DNA of 64,000 nucleotides from Halalkalibacter akibai JCM 9157 (GCF_000513135.1 NZ_BAUV01000012.1:35640-99639); one strand, 5' to 3'; counted from the stretch's first letter, positions 1-10,898 are shown. Program-made: numbers and translations. Notes: generated by a model from the sequence alone, not told the origin.

Positions 1-162
1 ACCGCAACTGGTGATTACGGATTTGGCTACGATCCAATCTTCTATGTACGAGAACACGATCAAACAATGGCTCAGTTAACCTCTGAACAAAAAAATAAAA
101 TCAGTCACCGAGCACAAGCTCTAACTAAATTAATGGAACATCAAAGCGATTGGAACAAGTAA
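1..162 (+). CDS. xtp: XTP/dITP pyrophosphatase (RdgB/HAM1 family), C-terminal part
   Basis: The window opens inside this gene; 53 codons and the stop remain. The translation has the family C-terminus: GFGYDPIFY, then [10 protein letters not shown]. These belong to the Ham1/RdgB fold, which hydrolyses non-canonical purine triphosphates (XTP, dITP) to monophosphates and keeps them out of DNA. The GFGYDPIF block helps form the nucleotide pocket and SHR is the conserved base-binding signature. An AAGGAGG ribosome binding site for ysnB begins at the stop codon, so the two genes are co-transcribed, as in B. subtilis (ysnA-ysnB). The 5' part lies outside the window. Confidence 0.93.
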   Translation, partial: TATGDYGFGYDPIFYVREHDQTMAQLTSEQKNKISHRAQALTKLMEHQSDWNK

Positions 163-174
163 GGAGGAAGGCAA

Positions 175-687
175 GTGAAAGCACTCATCATTAGTGATAG
201 TCATGGATTTGAAAAAGAGCTAAAACTAATTGCAGATCGGCATCGTCACGAGGTAGATGCGCTTTTTCATTGTGGCGATTCCGAGTTGCCGAATGGACAT
301 GAAGCACTTGAAGGCTTATATATTGTAAAAGGAAACTGTGATTTTAACGTTGATTTTCCAGATGACCTTACTGAGACGATCCGAGGTGTGACGTTTTACG
401 TGACACATGGTCACTTGTACAATGTCAAAATGACTCATGTTCCATTAAGTTACAGAGCGGAAGAGAATCAAGCGGAGATAGCCTGTTTTGGACATTCGCA
501 TGTAGCTACAGCATTTCAAGAAAACGGAGTCGTTTATATCAATCCAGGGAGCATCCGTCTACCTCGTAATAGAGTAGAGCGAACGTATTGTATTTGTGAG
601 TGCGAAGGCGAGACAATTAAAATTACTTATTATGGTTTTAATGGAGAGGTGATTCCTGATTTAGCTTTTCGATTTACTAGAAAATAA
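175..687 (+). CDS. ysnB: YfcE/MJ0936-type metallophosphoesterase
   Basis: A 170-residue calcineurin-like phosphoesterase. The metal ligands are visible in order: D8 and H10 in ISDSHG, HCGDSE near residue 35, the GNCD block (Asn ligand) near 57, THGH near 78, and GHSHVA near 105. This is the compact YfcE/MJ0936 architecture, a probable phosphodiesterase with no additional domain. The start is GTG at 175, 7 bases after AAGGAGG (161-167). It follows xtp by 12 bp, matching the Bacillus ysnA-ysnB pair. The biological substrate cannot be read from the sequence. Confidence 0.92.
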   Translation: MKALIISDSHGFEKELKLIADRHRHEVDALFHCGDSELPNGHEALEGLYIVKGNCDFNVDFPDDLTETIRGVTFYVTHGHLYNVKMTHVPLSYRAEENQAEIACFGHSHVATAFQENGVVYINPGSIRLPRNRVERTYCICECEGETIKITYYGFNGEVIPDLAFRFTRK

Positions 688-695
688 ATCTACAC

Positions 696-735
696 GTAAT
701 CCCGAAAGCTCGGTTACAACCTCTTTTGGGATTAC
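696..735. terminator. inverted repeat after ysnB, weak terminator candidate
   Basis: GTAATCCC (696-703) is repeated in inverse as GGGATTAC (728-735), an exact 8-bp stem with a 24-nt loop. There is no T-run on the + strand; the adjacent A-rich stretch would give a T-tail only for minus-strand transcripts. It sits just after the ysnB stop, so it may end the xtp-ysnB transcript, but the long loop makes this weak. Confidence 0.3.
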
Positions 736-755
736 TAAAAAATAATCAGAAACTG

Positions 756-784
756 TTGACATGTTATATTTATTTTGATATAGT
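756..784 (+). promoter_or_regulatory. sigma-A promoter candidate, distal, for the tRNA pair
   Basis: TTGACA (756-761), 17-bp spacer, TATAGT (779-784). The -35 box is perfect and the -10 box differs at one base. It lies 114 bp upstream of tRNA-Gly. Confidence 0.6.
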
Positions 785-830
785 TATAAATGTCGCTGAA
801 ACGTAACAGAAAAAACTTTTGAAAAACATC

Positions 831-859
831 TTGTTCTTAAAATGAATATGTGTTAAAAT
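831..859 (+). promoter_or_regulatory. sigma-A promoter candidate, proximal, for the tRNA pair
   Basis: TTGTTC (831-836), 17-bp spacer, TAAAAT (854-859). Transcription would start near 866, about 32 bp before the mature 5' end of tRNA-Gly. Together with the distal candidate it suggests tandem promoters, a common arrangement for stable RNA genes. Confidence 0.5.
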
Positions 860-897
860 TATTTCTGTTAGAGTTGAGACGATGGTCAAATTAATAT

Positions 898-968
898 GCG
901 GGTGTAGTTTAATGGTAAAACCTCAGCCTTCCAAGCTGATGTTGTGAGTTCGATTCTCATCACCCGCT
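898..968 (+). tRNA. tRNA-Gly (anticodon TCC)
   Basis: A cloverleaf can be drawn directly. The acceptor arms are GCGGGTG and CACCCGC, the anticodon loop is CTTCCAA, and the T-arm contains GAGTTCGATTCTC. The anticodon TCC reads GGA/GGG glycine codons. The length is 71 nt with discriminator T and no encoded CCA. tRNA-Arg begins 4 bp downstream, so they form one transcript. Confidence 0.96.
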
Positions 969-972
969 CTTT

Positions 973-1049
973 GTCCCAGTAGCTCAGCCGGATAGAGCAT
1001 ACGCCTTCTAAGCGTACGGTCGGGAGTTCGAATCTCTCCTGGGACGCCA
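973..1049 (+). tRNA. tRNA-Arg (anticodon TCT)
   Basis: The acceptor arms are GTCCCAG and CTGGGAC with discriminator G and an encoded CCA (1047-1049). The anticodon loop CTTCTAA carries TCT, which reads AGA/AGG, and the T-arm contains GGAGTTCGAATCTCTCC. The length is 77 nt including CCA. It shares promoters with the adjacent tRNA-Gly and is followed by a strong terminator. Confidence 0.96.
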
Positions 1050-1080
1050 TTTTTTTTACATACTAAAACAATTAATATAA

Positions 1081-1116
1081 CGTCTCCCCCTCATGATGAG
1101 GAGGAGACGTTTTTTG
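1081..1116 (+). terminator. intrinsic terminator of the tRNA operon
   Basis: CGTCTCC pairs with GGAGACG around a CTCATGATGAG core, followed by a run of T. The stop codon of the convergent minus-strand gene (1091-1093) lies inside the stem-loop. Confidence 0.85.
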
Positions 1117-1495
1117 TTGGTGCTTGTTTTAAAATTAAATCAAAATAGCGGCGTTCGTCTTTGAGCAATTGATCTGTATCATAGAAGATCACTCGCCATT
1201 GACGTTTTTTCAATTGCTTAATGATTCTTTTTTCATCCATTCCGGGCTTAAACTCTATTAAAGCGAGTTTGTATGGAACGAGAGCTAAATTTGCTCGAAT
1301 ATGTTCAATCCAGTAATGAGGAGTTGGATAATACATATTTGCCCGTAATTGATGATAAAGCAGTTTCTCTGCTTCTGTGTTACATTTTGTCCATAAATCC
1401 TCAACAACAACTAACGAAGCACGGCCTTTTCTGGTTACTCTAATAAAAGGAAATTTTTTGGTTAGTCTAACGTTTTTTTTGTATTTTTTTAACAT
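1091..1495 (-). CDS. uncharacterised small protein with DUF559/Vsr-like nuclease-fold features
   Basis: A 134-residue basic protein with no firm assignment. Residues about 38-120 resemble the DUF559/very-short-patch endonuclease fold: a helix TEAEKLLYHQLR (family pattern T-AE--LW--LR), a strand ALIEF where the family has a catalytic Glu, and a C-terminal KKRQWRVIFY (family GWRVLRF). The acidic residue that normally precedes the LIE strand is not evident, so catalysis is doubtful. It is the only minus-strand gene before 22 kb and is convergent with the tRNA operon. The fold is inferred from pattern only; a conserved Bacillus protein of another family is possible. Confidence 0.6.
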   Translation of the reverse strand: MLKKYKKNVRLTKKFPFIRVTRKGRASLVVVEDLWTKCNTEAEKLLYHQLRANMYYPTPHYWIEHIRANLALVPYKLALIEFKPGMDEKRIIKQLKKRQWRVIFYDTDQLLKDERRYFDLILKQAPTKNVSSSS

Positions 1496-1610
1496 GTATG
1501 ATCACCCAATAATAGCATGTCCGAAGATGACTAATATATCCACTAAATAGGAATTAGTGGAATTTTTATTTACCAACTTCAAAGCTAGCAATGGTGTAAG
1601 CGTATACATG

Positions 1611-1644
1611 ATAATAGACTAATCAAAATAGTCTAATTATTTTT
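1611..1644. terminator. AT-rich hairpin with T-tract upstream of ilvE
   Basis: ATAATAGACTA (1611-1621) and TAGTCTAATTAT (1629-1640) form an imperfect stem with a short loop, followed by TTTTT on the + strand. It precedes the ilvE promoter by about 10 bp, so it could block read-through into ilvE or be an operator. The 1496-1796 gap otherwise holds only the ilvE promoter. Confidence 0.4.
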
Positions 1645-1654
1645 AAAAAAATGG

Positions 1655-1683
1655 TTGACCATGCACCTGAATGAGCGTAAGAT
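1655..1683 (+). promoter_or_regulatory. sigma-A promoter candidate for ilvE-ilvD with weak CodY-like site downstream
   Basis: TTGACC (1655-1660), 17-bp spacer, TAAGAT (1678-1683). A partial match to the CodY box AATTTTCWGAAAATT, with four mismatches, lies at 1699-1713 around TTTCAGAAAA, just after the expected start site, where a repressor could act. CodY represses ilv genes in B. subtilis; here the site is only suggestive. Confidence 0.5.
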
Positions 1684-1796
1684 AAATCACAACAAAACAA
1701 TTTCAGAAAAACAAATGTCCGCTCTAGAGAGATAAAAAGTAAAGTAGTTTTACCAAAAAAAGCTATTTTACAATGTACGTGAGGAGAGTAAACGTC

Positions 1797-2678
1797 ATGA
1801 GTGAACAATGGATTTATCTCGGTGGTGAATTTGTCAGAAAGCAAGATGCTAAAATTTCAGTTTATGATCATGGTTTCTTGTATGGTGATGGGGTATTTGA
1901 AGGGATTCGAGTCTATGACGGCAATGTTTTTCGATTAGAAGAACATCTTGATAGACTTTATAACTCGGCCAAATCAATCATGTTGCAAATTCCTCATTCA
2001 AAAGAGGAAATGCAAAATCTAGTTATTGAAACTCTTCAAAGAAATGAATTAAAAAACGCTTATATTCGTCTTGTTGTTTCTAGAGGAGTAGGTAATTTAG
2101 GGCTTGACCCAACATCGTGCGCTAAACCACAAGTGATTATTATCGCTGAAGAGTTAGCTTTATTTCCAAAAGAATTATATGATTCAGGACTTGAAATCGT
2201 TACAGTAGCAACGAGAAGAAATCGTCCTGATGTACTAAGTCCTAAAGTTAAATCACTGAATTATCTGAATAATGTTCTAGTTAAGATTGAAGCTAGCCTT
2301 GCAGGTGTTAGCGAAGCACTTATGCTAAATGACCAGGGTTATGTAGCTGAAGGATCTGCTGACAACGTATTTATTGTTAAAGGGAAAGAGTTATTAACTC
2401 CTCCTGGTTATGTTGGAGCGCTAGAAGGTATTACAAGAAACGCGATCATTGAGATCGCTAAAGAGTTAGATTATATAGTAAAAGAAGAGCCTTTTACAAG
2501 ACACGACGTATACGTTGCAGATGAAGTGTTTTTAACAGGAACGGCTGCAGAAGTTATCGCTGTTATTAAAGTAGATGGACGCGTCATTGGAGATGGAAAG
2601 CCTGGAGTAGAGACAAAGGTTCTATTAGAGGCATTTAGAGAAAGAGTGGTAGAAGAGGGAGTAAAAGTCTATTCTTAG
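1797..2678 (+). CDS. ilvE: branched-chain amino acid aminotransferase
   Basis: A 293-residue fold-type IV PLP enzyme that transaminates 2-keto acids to Val, Ile and Leu, the last common step of the pathway encoded here. Visible features are GDGVFEGIRVY at the N-terminus, the PLP lysine (about K152) in VKSLNYLNN, EGSADNVFIV near 180, and EGITRNAII near 205 for phosphate binding. The start is ATG at 1797 with GAGGAGAG upstream; an upstream in-frame ATG at 1773 lacks a good ribosome binding site. ilvD follows after 60 bp, and both lie upstream of the T-box, so the pair is controlled separately from ilvB-leuD. Confidence 0.95.
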   Translation: MSEQWIYLGGEFVRKQDAKISVYDHGFLYGDGVFEGIRVYDGNVFRLEEHLDRLYNSAKSIMLQIPHSKEEMQNLVIETLQRNELKNAYIRLVVSRGVGNLGLDPTSCAKPQVIIIAEELALFPKELYDSGLEIVTVATRRNRPDVLSPKVKSLNYLNNVLVKIEASLAGVSEALMLNDQGYVAEGSADNVFIVKGKELLTPPGYVGALEGITRNAIIEIAKELDYIVKEEPFTRHDVYVADEVFLTGTAAEVIAVIKVDGRVIGDGKPGVETKVLLEAFRERVVEEGVKVYS

Positions 2679-2738
2679 ACAAATAGATAGAGAAGAGTAG
2701 AGTTGAGAGAGAAGCATGGAAGTAGGGAGCGGGTAGCA

Positions 2739-4406
2739 ATGAGAAGTGACATGATTAAAAAAGGGATTGATAGAGCACCACATCGTAGTTTACTAAGAGC
2801 TGCGGGTGTAAAAGAAGAGGATATGAATAAACCGTTTATCGGGGTTTGTAACTCTTACATTGATATTATTCCAGGGCATATGCATTTAAATAAGTTTGCA
2901 GAGGTAGCAAAGCAAGCGATTCGAGAAGCAGGAGGCATTCCATTTGAATTCAACACGATTGGTGTTGATGATGGAATTGCAATGGGGCATATCGGAATGC
3001 GTTATTCTCTTCCGAGTCGAGAAATTATTTGCGATGCAGCTGAAACAGTTATTAATGCTCACTGGTTTGACGGTGTGTTCTACATTCCAAACTGTGACAA
3101 AATTACACCGGGTATGTTAATGGCAGCTGTGAGAACTAATGTACCAGCCGTATTCGTCTCAGGTGGACCAATGGAGGCAGGTAAAACAAAAGACGGGCAG
3201 AACTTGTCACTTGTATCTGTCTTTGAAGGAGTAGGCGCATTTGCGTCAGGTAATATGACAAGGGAAGAACTTCTTGAAATTGAACAAACAGCTTGTCCGA
3301 CTTGTGGCTCCTGTTCCGGAATGTTCACAGCTAACTCAATGAACTCTCTTATGGAAATGTTAGGTTTAGCATTACCTGGAAATGGAACGATCGTTGCTAC
3401 ATCTAATGATCGTCATAAATTAATTAAGGACGCTGCAAAGCACTTAATGAATTTAATTGAAAAGGACATTCGTCCTCGTGATATCGTGACACAAGAAACG
3501 ATTGATGATGCATTTGCGCTTGATATGGCAATGGGTGGATCGACTAACACAGTCCTCCATACATTGGCAATTGCTAACGAAGCAGAAATTGAATATGATC
3601 TTAATAGAATTAATCAAGTTGCTGAACGAATTCCATACTTGAGTAAAATTAGTCCAGCTTCTGATTATTCAATGGACGATGTTCACCATGCTGGTGGAGT
3701 TAGTGCGATCATCAAAGAACTTTGCTCAATTGAAGGAGCGATTCATCCAGATCGTATTACAATCACTGGAAAAAGTTTGTATGAAAATGTAAAAGATGCA
3801 GAAATTACAAATGATGATGTGATTCGTCGTAAAGATAATCCTTATAGCCCTGTTGGTGGTCTTTCCATCTTATTTGGAAACATAGCACCAGACGGAGGAG
3901 TTATTAAAGTAGGAGCTGTTGATCCATCTATTAAGGTGTTTGAAGGAGAAGCTATCGTCTTCGAATCTCAAGAAGAAGCACAAAAAGGGATTGATGATGG
4001 ACTCGTTCAAGCAGGACACGTAGTTGTCATTCGCTACGAGGGACCAAAAGGAGGTCCGGGAATGCCTGAGATGTTAGCTCCAACATCGGCTATTGCTGGT
4101 AGAGGGCTAAGCACGAAAGTTGCTCTTATCACAGACGGTCGTTTCTCAGGGGCTTCAAGAGGGATTTCAATTGGTCATATCTCTCCAGAAGCAGCAGAAG
4201 GTGGCCCAATTGCATTCGTTGAAAACGGAGATCGAATTCGAATTGATTTAACAAATAGAACAATTGATTGGCTTGTATCTGATGAAGTTCATGCTGAACG
4301 CAAAGAAGGATTTGTTCAACCAGAACCGAAAGTGAAAAAAGGATACCTTGCTAGATATTCTAAATTAGTAACAAGCGCTAATACAGGTGGAGTTATGAAA
4401 ATTTAA
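2739..4406 (+). CDS. ilvD: dihydroxy-acid dehydratase
   Basis: A 555-residue IlvD/Edd-family iron-sulfur dehydratase that converts 2,3-dihydroxy-isovalerate and -methylvalerate to the 2-keto acids. The cysteines of the cluster region are in [16 protein letters not shown] and [16 protein letters not shown], and the C-terminal half has [16 protein letters not shown] chose ATG at 2739 ([14 protein letters not shown]), which matches the family N-terminus; the open frame reaches back to TTG at 2703 but adds unconserved residues. It lies between ilvE and the ilvB T-box. B. subtilis keeps ilvD elsewhere, so this order is a lineage feature. Confidence 0.96.
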   Translation: MRSDMIKKGIDRAPHRSLLRAAGVKEEDMNKPFIGVCNSYIDIIPGHMHLNKFAEVAKQAIREAGGIPFEFNTIGVDDGIAMGHIGMRYSLPSREIICDAAETVINAHWFDGVFYIPNCDKITPGMLMAAVRTNVPAVFVSGGPMEAGKTKDGQNLSLVSVFEGVGAFASGNMTREELLEIEQTACPTCGSCSGMFTANSMNSLMEMLGLALPGNGTIVATSNDRHKLIKDAAKHLMNLIEKDIRPRDIVTQETIDDAFALDMAMGGSTNTVLHTLAIANEAEIEYDLNRINQVAERIPYLSKISPASDYSMDDVHHAGGVSAIIKELCSIEGAIHPDRITITGKSLYENVKDAEITNDDVIRRKDNPYSPVGGLSILFGNIAPDGGVIKVGAVDPSIKVFEGEAIVFESQEEAQKGIDDGLVQAGHVVVIRYEGPKGGPGMPEMLAPTSAIAGRGLSTKVALITDGRFSGASRGISIGHISPEAAEGGPIAFVENGDRIRIDLTNRTIDWLVSDEVHAERKEGFVQPEPKVKKGYLARYSKLVTSANTGGVMKI

Positions 4407-4429
4407 TAACGCTAAAACGAAGAAGAGGA

Positions 4430-4713
4430 AAAGTAATCAATGTTTGACTTCAACAGAGAGCCGTGGTGCTGAAATGCGGTGTTGTCAACTTTGACGAAGC
4501 TCGCCTCCGAGTATCATTCTGAACAATTTTTTTCAGTAGGAATGGTCGGGTGTTCACAGCACTCGTTATTAAAAAAGGATAAGTGGAAACTTATCCATAA
4601 GATTGAATAAATTTTATTTATTCAATGAATAAGGGTGGTACCGTGGAAAGATAAATCTTTTCGCCCCTTCAGCTACATCAGGGTGGCTTATATGGGGTGG
4701 AAAGATTTTTTTC
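4430..4713 (+). promoter_or_regulatory. T-box leader of ilvB-leuD, leucine specifier (CTC)
   Basis: The T-box core AAGGGTGGTACCGTGG is at 4631-4646. Stem I begins near 4455 with the AGAG element, and CGTTAT lies near 4562. The intrinsic terminator pairs AATCTTTTCGCCCC (4654-4667) with GGGGTGGAAAGATT (4694-4707), followed by T7. Aligning Stem I with the valS leader of this window puts CTC (4500-4502, in GAAG-CTC-GCC) at the specifier position, where valS has GTC. CTC is a leucine codon, so uncharged tRNA-Leu should prevent termination and switch on the operon. The specifier is inferred from that alignment. Confidence 0.93.
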
Positions 4714-4818
4714 TTGTTCTTTTTTAAGAAAAATTAAATTATTAACAAAATAAACACCTTATGCCATTAGAATACAGAATGTTTTGTAAATAGATCAATC
4801 ATATAAGGAGGCACAGAA

Positions 4819-6555
4819 ATGAGTACGAAATTAAAAAATAAAGACAAAGAACAGCAAGCGAGTAACGAAATGCCAAGAGAATTATCAGGGTCTAGTATGC
4901 TCATTGAAGCTCTGGCGAAAGAGGGAGTAGATGTCATCTTTGGTTACCCTGGTGGTGCAATCCTACCAACCTATGATGAAATCTATAAAACAGGAATTCA
5001 TCATGTATTAGCTAGACATGAACAAGGTGCGATTCACGCAGCGGAAGGTTATGCAAGAGTATCAGGTAAACCTGGAGTTTGTATCGTAACATCAGGTCCA
5101 GGAGCAACGAATGTTATTACAGGAATTGCTGATGCCATGATTGACTCACTTCCACTTGTTGTGATTACGGGGCAAGTAGCGACAACAGTCATTGGAACAG
5201 ATGCATTCCAAGAAGCGGATATCATCGGAATTACAATGCCGATTACAAAACATAACTATCAAGTTCGATCTGTTGATGAATTTCCGAGAATTATTAAAGA
5301 GGCATTTCATATCGCAACAACAGGCAGACCTGGACCGGTTTTAATTGATTTACCTAAAGATGTGTCACTAGCAACTGGCATTTTTGACTACGACAAAGAA
5401 GTCAATTTACCGGGATACCAGCCAACTACTGTTCCGAATCGCTTGCAAATTCGCAAAGTGGTAGATGCTGTAACAGAAGCAAAGCGTCCTGTTATTTTAG
5501 CTGGTGCGGGAGTATTACATGGAAAAGCATCAGAAGAGTTACTTCAATTTGTTGAACAAACAAAGATTCCAGTCGTTAACACACTACTTGGACTTGGAGC
5601 GTTCCCAGGAGATCATGATTTGTTCTTAGGAATGGGTGGAATGCACGGAACATACACAGCCAACATGGCTATTCATGAATCTGATTTATTAATTAGCATT
5701 GGCGCTAGATTTGATGACCGATTAACTGGAAATCTAGAATATTTCGCTCCAAATGCAAGAGTGGTTCATATTGATATCGACCCGGCTGAAATCGGCAAAA
5801 ATATCAAAACGGAAATTCCTGTTGTTGGGGATGCGAAACTTGCAATTCAAATGCTTATTGATGAACAAGGAGAAGCAGGCGATACGCAAGAGTGGTGTCA
5901 GAAATTAATAGGAATGAAGCAAGAGTATCCACTTTGGTATAAAGAAGACGGCGAGACAATCAAACCACAAAATCTAATTGAATTAATTCACGAAGTAACA
6001 AACGGAGAAGCGATTGTAACGACAGATGTCGGCCAACACCAAATGTGGTCAGCTCAATTCTATCGTTTTAACAAACCGAATCGTTGGGTCACTTCAGGTG
6101 GACTTGGAACAATGGGCTTTGGTTTCCCAGCAGCGATCGGAGCACAATTTGCAGAGCCAGAATCGCCAGTTGTTGCAGTAATTGGGGACGCAGGTTTTCA
6201 AATGACAGCTCAAGAGCTTTCCATTCTGCAAGAATTAAATCTACCAGTGAAAATTGTCATCGTGAACAATGCATCACTTGGAATGGTAAGGCAATGGCAA
6301 CAACTATTCCATGGTGAACGCTACTCTAACTCGTTGTTCCCGATTCAACCTAACTTTGTCAAACTAGCTGAAGCTTATGACATTAAAGGCTTACGGGTCG
6401 ATCATCTTTCAGACCTGAAGGGAGCACTAGAAGAAATGCTAGCTCACCCAGGACCTGTGTTATTAGATGTTCGAGTTGCAAAAGAAGAAAATGTGTATCC
6501 GATGATTTCTCCTGGTAAAGGTCAACATCAAATGGAGGGGGTTAAGCCACTATGA
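4819..6555 (+). CDS. ilvB: acetolactate synthase large subunit
   Basis: A 578-residue ThDP enzyme that condenses pyruvate (or pyruvate plus 2-ketobutyrate) to acetolactate or acetohydroxybutyrate. The N-terminal ThDP domain has GYPGGAILP and the catalytic Glu in [16 protein letters not shown]. The FAD-binding middle domain has [10 protein letters not shown], and the C-terminal ThDP-binding motif runs from GDAGFQM to NNASLGMV. The first 25 residues are a charged extension before the conserved [10 protein letters not shown]. The start is ATG at 4819 after ATAAGGAGGCAC. It is the first gene after the T-box and overlaps ilvN by 4 bp, implying translational coupling of the two subunits. Confidence 0.97.
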   Translation: MSTKLKNKDKEQQASNEMPRELSGSSMLIEALAKEGVDVIFGYPGGAILPTYDEIYKTGIHHVLARHEQGAIHAAEGYARVSGKPGVCIVTSGPGATNVITGIADAMIDSLPLVVITGQVATTVIGTDAFQEADIIGITMPITKHNYQVRSVDEFPRIIKEAFHIATTGRPGPVLIDLPKDVSLATGIFDYDKEVNLPGYQPTTVPNRLQIRKVVDAVTEAKRPVILAGAGVLHGKASEELLQFVEQTKIPVVNTLLGLGAFPGDHDLFLGMGGMHGTYTANMAIHESDLLISIGARFDDRLTGNLEYFAPNARVVHIDIDPAEIGKNIKTEIPVVGDAKLAIQMLIDEQGEAGDTQEWCQKLIGMKQEYPLWYKEDGETIKPQNLIELIHEVTNGEAIVTTDVGQHQMWSAQFYRFNKPNRWVTSGGLGTMGFGFPAAIGAQFAEPESPVVAVIGDAGFQMTAQELSILQELNLPVKIVIVNNASLGMVRQWQQLFHGERYSNSLFPIQPNFVKLAEAYDIKGLRVDHLSDLKGALEEMLAHPGPVLLDVRVAKEENVYPMISPGKGQHQMEGVKPL

Positions 6556-7073
6556 AGCGCACAATTACAGCTTTAGTTAATAATACGTCTGGTGTGCTCA
6601 ACCGAATTACCGGATTGTTTGCTAGACGTCACTATAATATTGAAAGCATTACTGTTGGAGTAACTGAAAACCCAGCTGTTTCAAGAATGACGTTTGTTGT
6701 TGCTGTTGACAGTATGCAAAATGTAGAGCAGGTTATTAAGCAATTAAATAAACAAGTTGATGTGTTAAAAGTTAAAGATATAACGGATGAATCTATCGTT
6801 GCTCGCGAGCTTGCTCTTGTGAAAATTGTGGTTACTCCACAGCAACGAGGGGAAGTAGCTGCTCTTGTTAATCCATTCCGCGCGACCATCATTGATGTTG
6901 GCCGAGAGTCGATGACCATTCAAATTACAGGAGATCATCCAAAGGTAGAAGCATTTATTGATCTGCTTCGCCCTTATGGCATCAAGGAAATTGCTAGAAC
7001 AGGAATCACTGCCTTTAATCGCAGCACGAAAAAACCTGTAACAGATCCTTATCGCTTAACACTCATTAATTAA
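6552..7073 (+). CDS. ilvN: acetolactate synthase small (regulatory) subunit
   Basis: A 173-residue regulatory subunit of the IlvB holoenzyme. The N-terminal ACT domain (about 1-75) begins [19 protein letters not shown], which binds the feedback inhibitor valine in this family and activates the catalytic subunit. The C-terminal ALS_ss domain has [19 protein letters not shown]. The ATG overlaps the ilvB stop (ATGA), and the usual length of 160-175 residues is met. ilvC follows after 58 bp. Confidence 0.96.
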   Translation: MKRTITALVNNTSGVLNRITGLFARRHYNIESITVGVTENPAVSRMTFVVAVDSMQNVEQVIKQLNKQVDVLKVKDITDESIVARELALVKIVVTPQQRGEVAALVNPFRATIIDVGRESMTIQITGDHPKVEAFIDLLRPYGIKEIARTGITAFNRSTKKPVTDPYRLTLIN

Positions 7074-7110
7074 TCTAGTGAATTCATAATTCAAAATATA
7101 AATTATTTAA

Positions 7111-8133
<1,023 letters not shown>

Positions 8134-8145
8134 GGAGTGGTTGTA

Positions 8146-9693
8146 GTGCGTAAAATAAATGTTTTTGATACCACGCTAAGAGACGGAGAACAGTCAGCAG
8201 GTGTTAATTTAAACTTTCAAGAGAAGCTTGAGATTGCGAAACAGCTGGAACGCTTGGGTGTAGATATCATTGAGGCTGGTTTTCCAGCCTCCTCTCAAGG
8301 AGATTTCGCTTCAGTCAAAGCAATCGCCCAAACTGTTAAGGGCAGCTCAATTACAGGTCTCGCCCGTTCACTTGAGCGTGATATTGAAACGACTTGGGAA
8401 GCACTGAAAGAAAGTGCAGAACCAAGAATTCACACTTTTATTGCCACTTCTCCTATCCATATGGAATATAAGCTTAGAATGACACCAGATCAAGTTGTTG
8501 AAAATGCGGTTGCTGCTGTGAAACTAGCAGCTTCCAAATTTCCTCAAGTTCAGTGGTCAGCGGAAGATGCGAGTCGTTCAGACTTAGCATTTCTAGCAAG
8601 AATTATAAAAGAAGTGATTGATGCAGGTGCAACGGTTATTAATCTTCCTGATACAGTAGGTTATACAACGCCTTATGAAATTGGTCAGATGTTCCGATAT
8701 GTGTCAGAAAATGTGCCTAACATTGATAAGGCTATTCTATCTACTCATAATCATGATGATTTAGGAATGGCGGTTGCAAACTCACTTGCTGCGATTCAAA
8801 ACGGAGCAGGTCAAGTTGAATGTACGATCAATGGTATTGGTGAACGAGCAGGGAACGCTTCATTAGAAGAGATTGCAGTAGCTTTGCAAATTCGCCAAGA
8901 TCACTATCAAGCAAACACAGGTTTAACGTTAAAAGAAATAAAACGCACAAGCTCGTTAGTTAGTAAACTAACAGGGATGGTTGTTCCAAATAACAAAGCC
9001 GTTGTTGGAGCAAATGCATTTGCTCATGAATCAGGGATTCACCAAGATGGAGTATTAAAAAACAAAGAAACATATGAAATCATCACTCCGGAATTAGTAG
9101 GTGTTTCATCAAACAGAATGGTCCTTGGTAAACATTCAGGGCGCCATGCCTTTAAAGAGAAGTTACAAGAGCTTGGTTTTAATGGAACAGATGAACAGCT
9201 ACAGAGAACGTTCACGGCCTTTAAAGATCTTGCAGATAAGAAAAAAGACATTACGGAAGAAGATTTATTTGCGCTTATGACAGAAGCGACCGTTGGATCC
9301 GCTCAAACGCATTATGAGCTTGAAACACTGCAAGTTAATTACGGAACAACGAATATACCAACTGCAACGATTACAATGAAGCTTCCAAGTGGAGAGACCG
9401 TTCAAGAAGCAGCTACAGGATCTGGTAGTGTTGAAGCCATTTACAATACGCTAGAGCGTGTCATTGATGAACCAATTCTACTAATGGATTATCGAATTCA
9501 ATCAACAACAGCTGGTCGAGATTCACTAGCTGAAGTGTATGTAACAGTAAAATATGATGGAGCTGAGTCGTCTGGTCGCGGAACAGCACATGACGTTCTA
9601 GAGGCATCGGCAAAAGCGTATATCAACGCTGTTAACCGAACGATTAATCGTAAGTTATTCAATGAACAACGAACAAATCCAATCAAAGTTTAA
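8146..9693 (+). CDS. leuA: 2-isopropylmalate synthase
   Basis: A 515-residue enzyme that condenses acetyl-CoA with 2-ketoisovalerate, the first committed leucine step. The catalytic TIM barrel has [10 protein letters not shown] at the N-terminus, metal-binding His in [14 protein letters not shown], and [11 protein letters not shown]. After about residue 390 comes the LeuA dimer domain, which senses leucine. I chose GTG at 8146 because AAGGAG (8132-8137) lies 8 bp upstream; an in-frame GTG at 8137 overlaps that site. The C-terminus overlaps the open frame around leuB but not its true start. Confidence 0.96.
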   Translation: MRKINVFDTTLRDGEQSAGVNLNFQEKLEIAKQLERLGVDIIEAGFPASSQGDFASVKAIAQTVKGSSITGLARSLERDIETTWEALKESAEPRIHTFIATSPIHMEYKLRMTPDQVVENAVAAVKLAASKFPQVQWSAEDASRSDLAFLARIIKEVIDAGATVINLPDTVGYTTPYEIGQMFRYVSENVPNIDKAILSTHNHDDLGMAVANSLAAIQNGAGQVECTINGIGERAGNASLEEIAVALQIRQDHYQANTGLTLKEIKRTSSLVSKLTGMVVPNNKAVVGANAFAHESGIHQDGVLKNKETYEIITPELVGVSSNRMVLGKHSGRHAFKEKLQELGFNGTDEQLQRTFTAFKDLADKKKDITEEDLFALMTEATVGSAQTHYELETLQVNYGTTNIPTATITMKLPSGETVQEAATGSGSVEAIYNTLERVIDEPILLMDYRIQSTTAGRDSLAEVYVTVKYDGAESSGRGTAHDVLEASAKAYINAVNRTINRKLFNEQRTNPIKV

Positions 9694-9706
9694 GGGAGTT
9701 GATCCA

Positions 9707-10801
9707 ATGAAAAAACGAATTGCTATTCTCCCTGGTGATGGAATCGGACCGGAAGTTTGTGAGTCGGCAACAAAAGTATTAAATGAGATTGGTCGCTTGT
9801 ATAATCATGAGTTTGAATTTGTTTACGGTGACCTTGGCGGTGTTGCTATCGACAAAACAGGGAACCCGTTACCTGAAGAAACACTAACAATCTGTAGACA
9901 AAGTGATGCTGTGTTACTAGGAGCTGTTGGTGGTCCAAAGTGGGATACACTTCCTGGTTCACAACGTCCAGAACAAGGACTACTAGGTTTACGTAAGCAG
10001 CTTGAACTGTTTGCTAACCTTCGCCCTGTTACAATCTACGATGCATTAGCTGAAGCGTCTCCACTTAAAAGTGAAGTAGTGGAAGGTGTAGATTTACTAA
10101 TTGTTCGTGAACTAACTGGTGGTATTTACTTCGGAGAACCTCGTGAGCGAAGAGGGGAAGGAAAACAGGAAACAGCTGTTGATACTCTCGTCTACTCAAG
10201 AGAAGAGATTGAGCGTATCGTCCGTAAAGGATTTGAATTTGCAAAAGAACGTCGTGGACACCTTACTTCTGTTGATAAAGCAAATGTATTGGAATCCAGT
10301 CGCCTTTGGAGAGAAATAGTTGAAGAAGTAGCAAAGGATTACCCTGAAGTTACTTACACGCATATGCTCGTTGATAATGCCGCTATGCAGCTGATTCGTA
10401 ATCCAAGGCAATTTGATGTCATGGTAACAGAAAATATGTTTGGTGATATTTTAAGTGATGAAGCTTCTATGATTACCGGTTCACTCGGGATGTTACCTTC
10501 AGCAAGTATGAGTCAAAACGGTCCAGGATTATTTGAGCCAATCCACGGATCAGCGCCAGATATCGCTGGAAAAGGAATTGCGAACCCATTAGCAACTTTA
10601 TCATCTTTAACGATGATGCTTACCTTCGCTTTTCAAATGCCTGAAGAAGCGACTGCACTTCAAAACGCCATTAATGATGTTTTAGCAAAAGGGCATCGCA
10701 CAGCAGATATAACAAATGATCAAACAACGGCCATTTCAACAAACGAAATGACTGAAAAAGTAATAGAAGCACTAGTAGCCAACCAAGTACCAGCATCATA
10801 A
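9707..10801 (+). CDS. leuB: 3-isopropylmalate dehydrogenase
   Basis: A 364-residue NAD+-dependent decarboxylating dehydrogenase that converts 3-isopropylmalate to 2-oxoisocaproate. Motifs are PGDGIGPEV at the N-terminus, substrate Arg residues in [13 protein letters not shown], catalytic Tyr in GGIYFG, catalytic Lys in [12 protein letters not shown], Mg2+-binding DNAAMQL, and the adenine-binding [14 protein letters not shown]. The ATG at 9707 follows AAGGGAG; the upstream extension to 9662 lies within leuA. A hairpin and a 124-bp repeat element separate it from leuC, a break in an otherwise tight operon. Confidence 0.96.
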   Translation: MKKRIAILPGDGIGPEVCESATKVLNEIGRLYNHEFEFVYGDLGGVAIDKTGNPLPEETLTICRQSDAVLLGAVGGPKWDTLPGSQRPEQGLLGLRKQLELFANLRPVTIYDALAEASPLKSEVVEGVDLLIVRELTGGIYFGEPRERRGEGKQETAVDTLVYSREEIERIVRKGFEFAKERRGHLTSVDKANVLESSRLWREIVEEVAKDYPEVTYTHMLVDNAAMQLIRNPRQFDVMVTENMFGDILSDEASMITGSLGMLPSASMSQNGPGLFEPIHGSAPDIAGKGIANPLATLSSLTMMLTFAFQMPEEATALQNAINDVLAKGHRTADITNDQTTAISTNEMTEKVIEALVANQVPAS

Positions 10802-10810
10802 TGAAAAAAT

Positions 10811-10850
10811 GAGTTGACTTAACTAACAAACGTTAGAAGTCAACTCTTTC
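10811..10850 (+). terminator. stable hairpin between leuB and leuC
   Basis: GAGTTGACTT (10811-10820) pairs exactly with AAGTCAACTC (10837-10846), and CTAAC/GTTAG extends the stem inwards. The tail is only TTTCT, so it may be a leaky terminator or an mRNA-stability element that lowers leuCD relative to leuAB. Confidence 0.55.
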
Positions 10851-10898
10851 TAAAAAGCTATTCTCGAACGACTGTTGCCTTTGTTTTTTTTTCACCAA

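Noticed and set aside
1623..1844. 73-residue open frame on the minus strand across the ilvE promoter
   Set aside because: It overlaps the ilvE start and promoter, has no ribosome binding site, and its AT-rich composition explains the open frame.
4500..4515. isoleucine ATC (4513-4515) as the T-box specifier
   Set aside because: ATC lies after the GCCT..GAG segment; aligning with the valS leader, whose GTC must be the specifier, places CTC (4500-4502) in the equivalent position.
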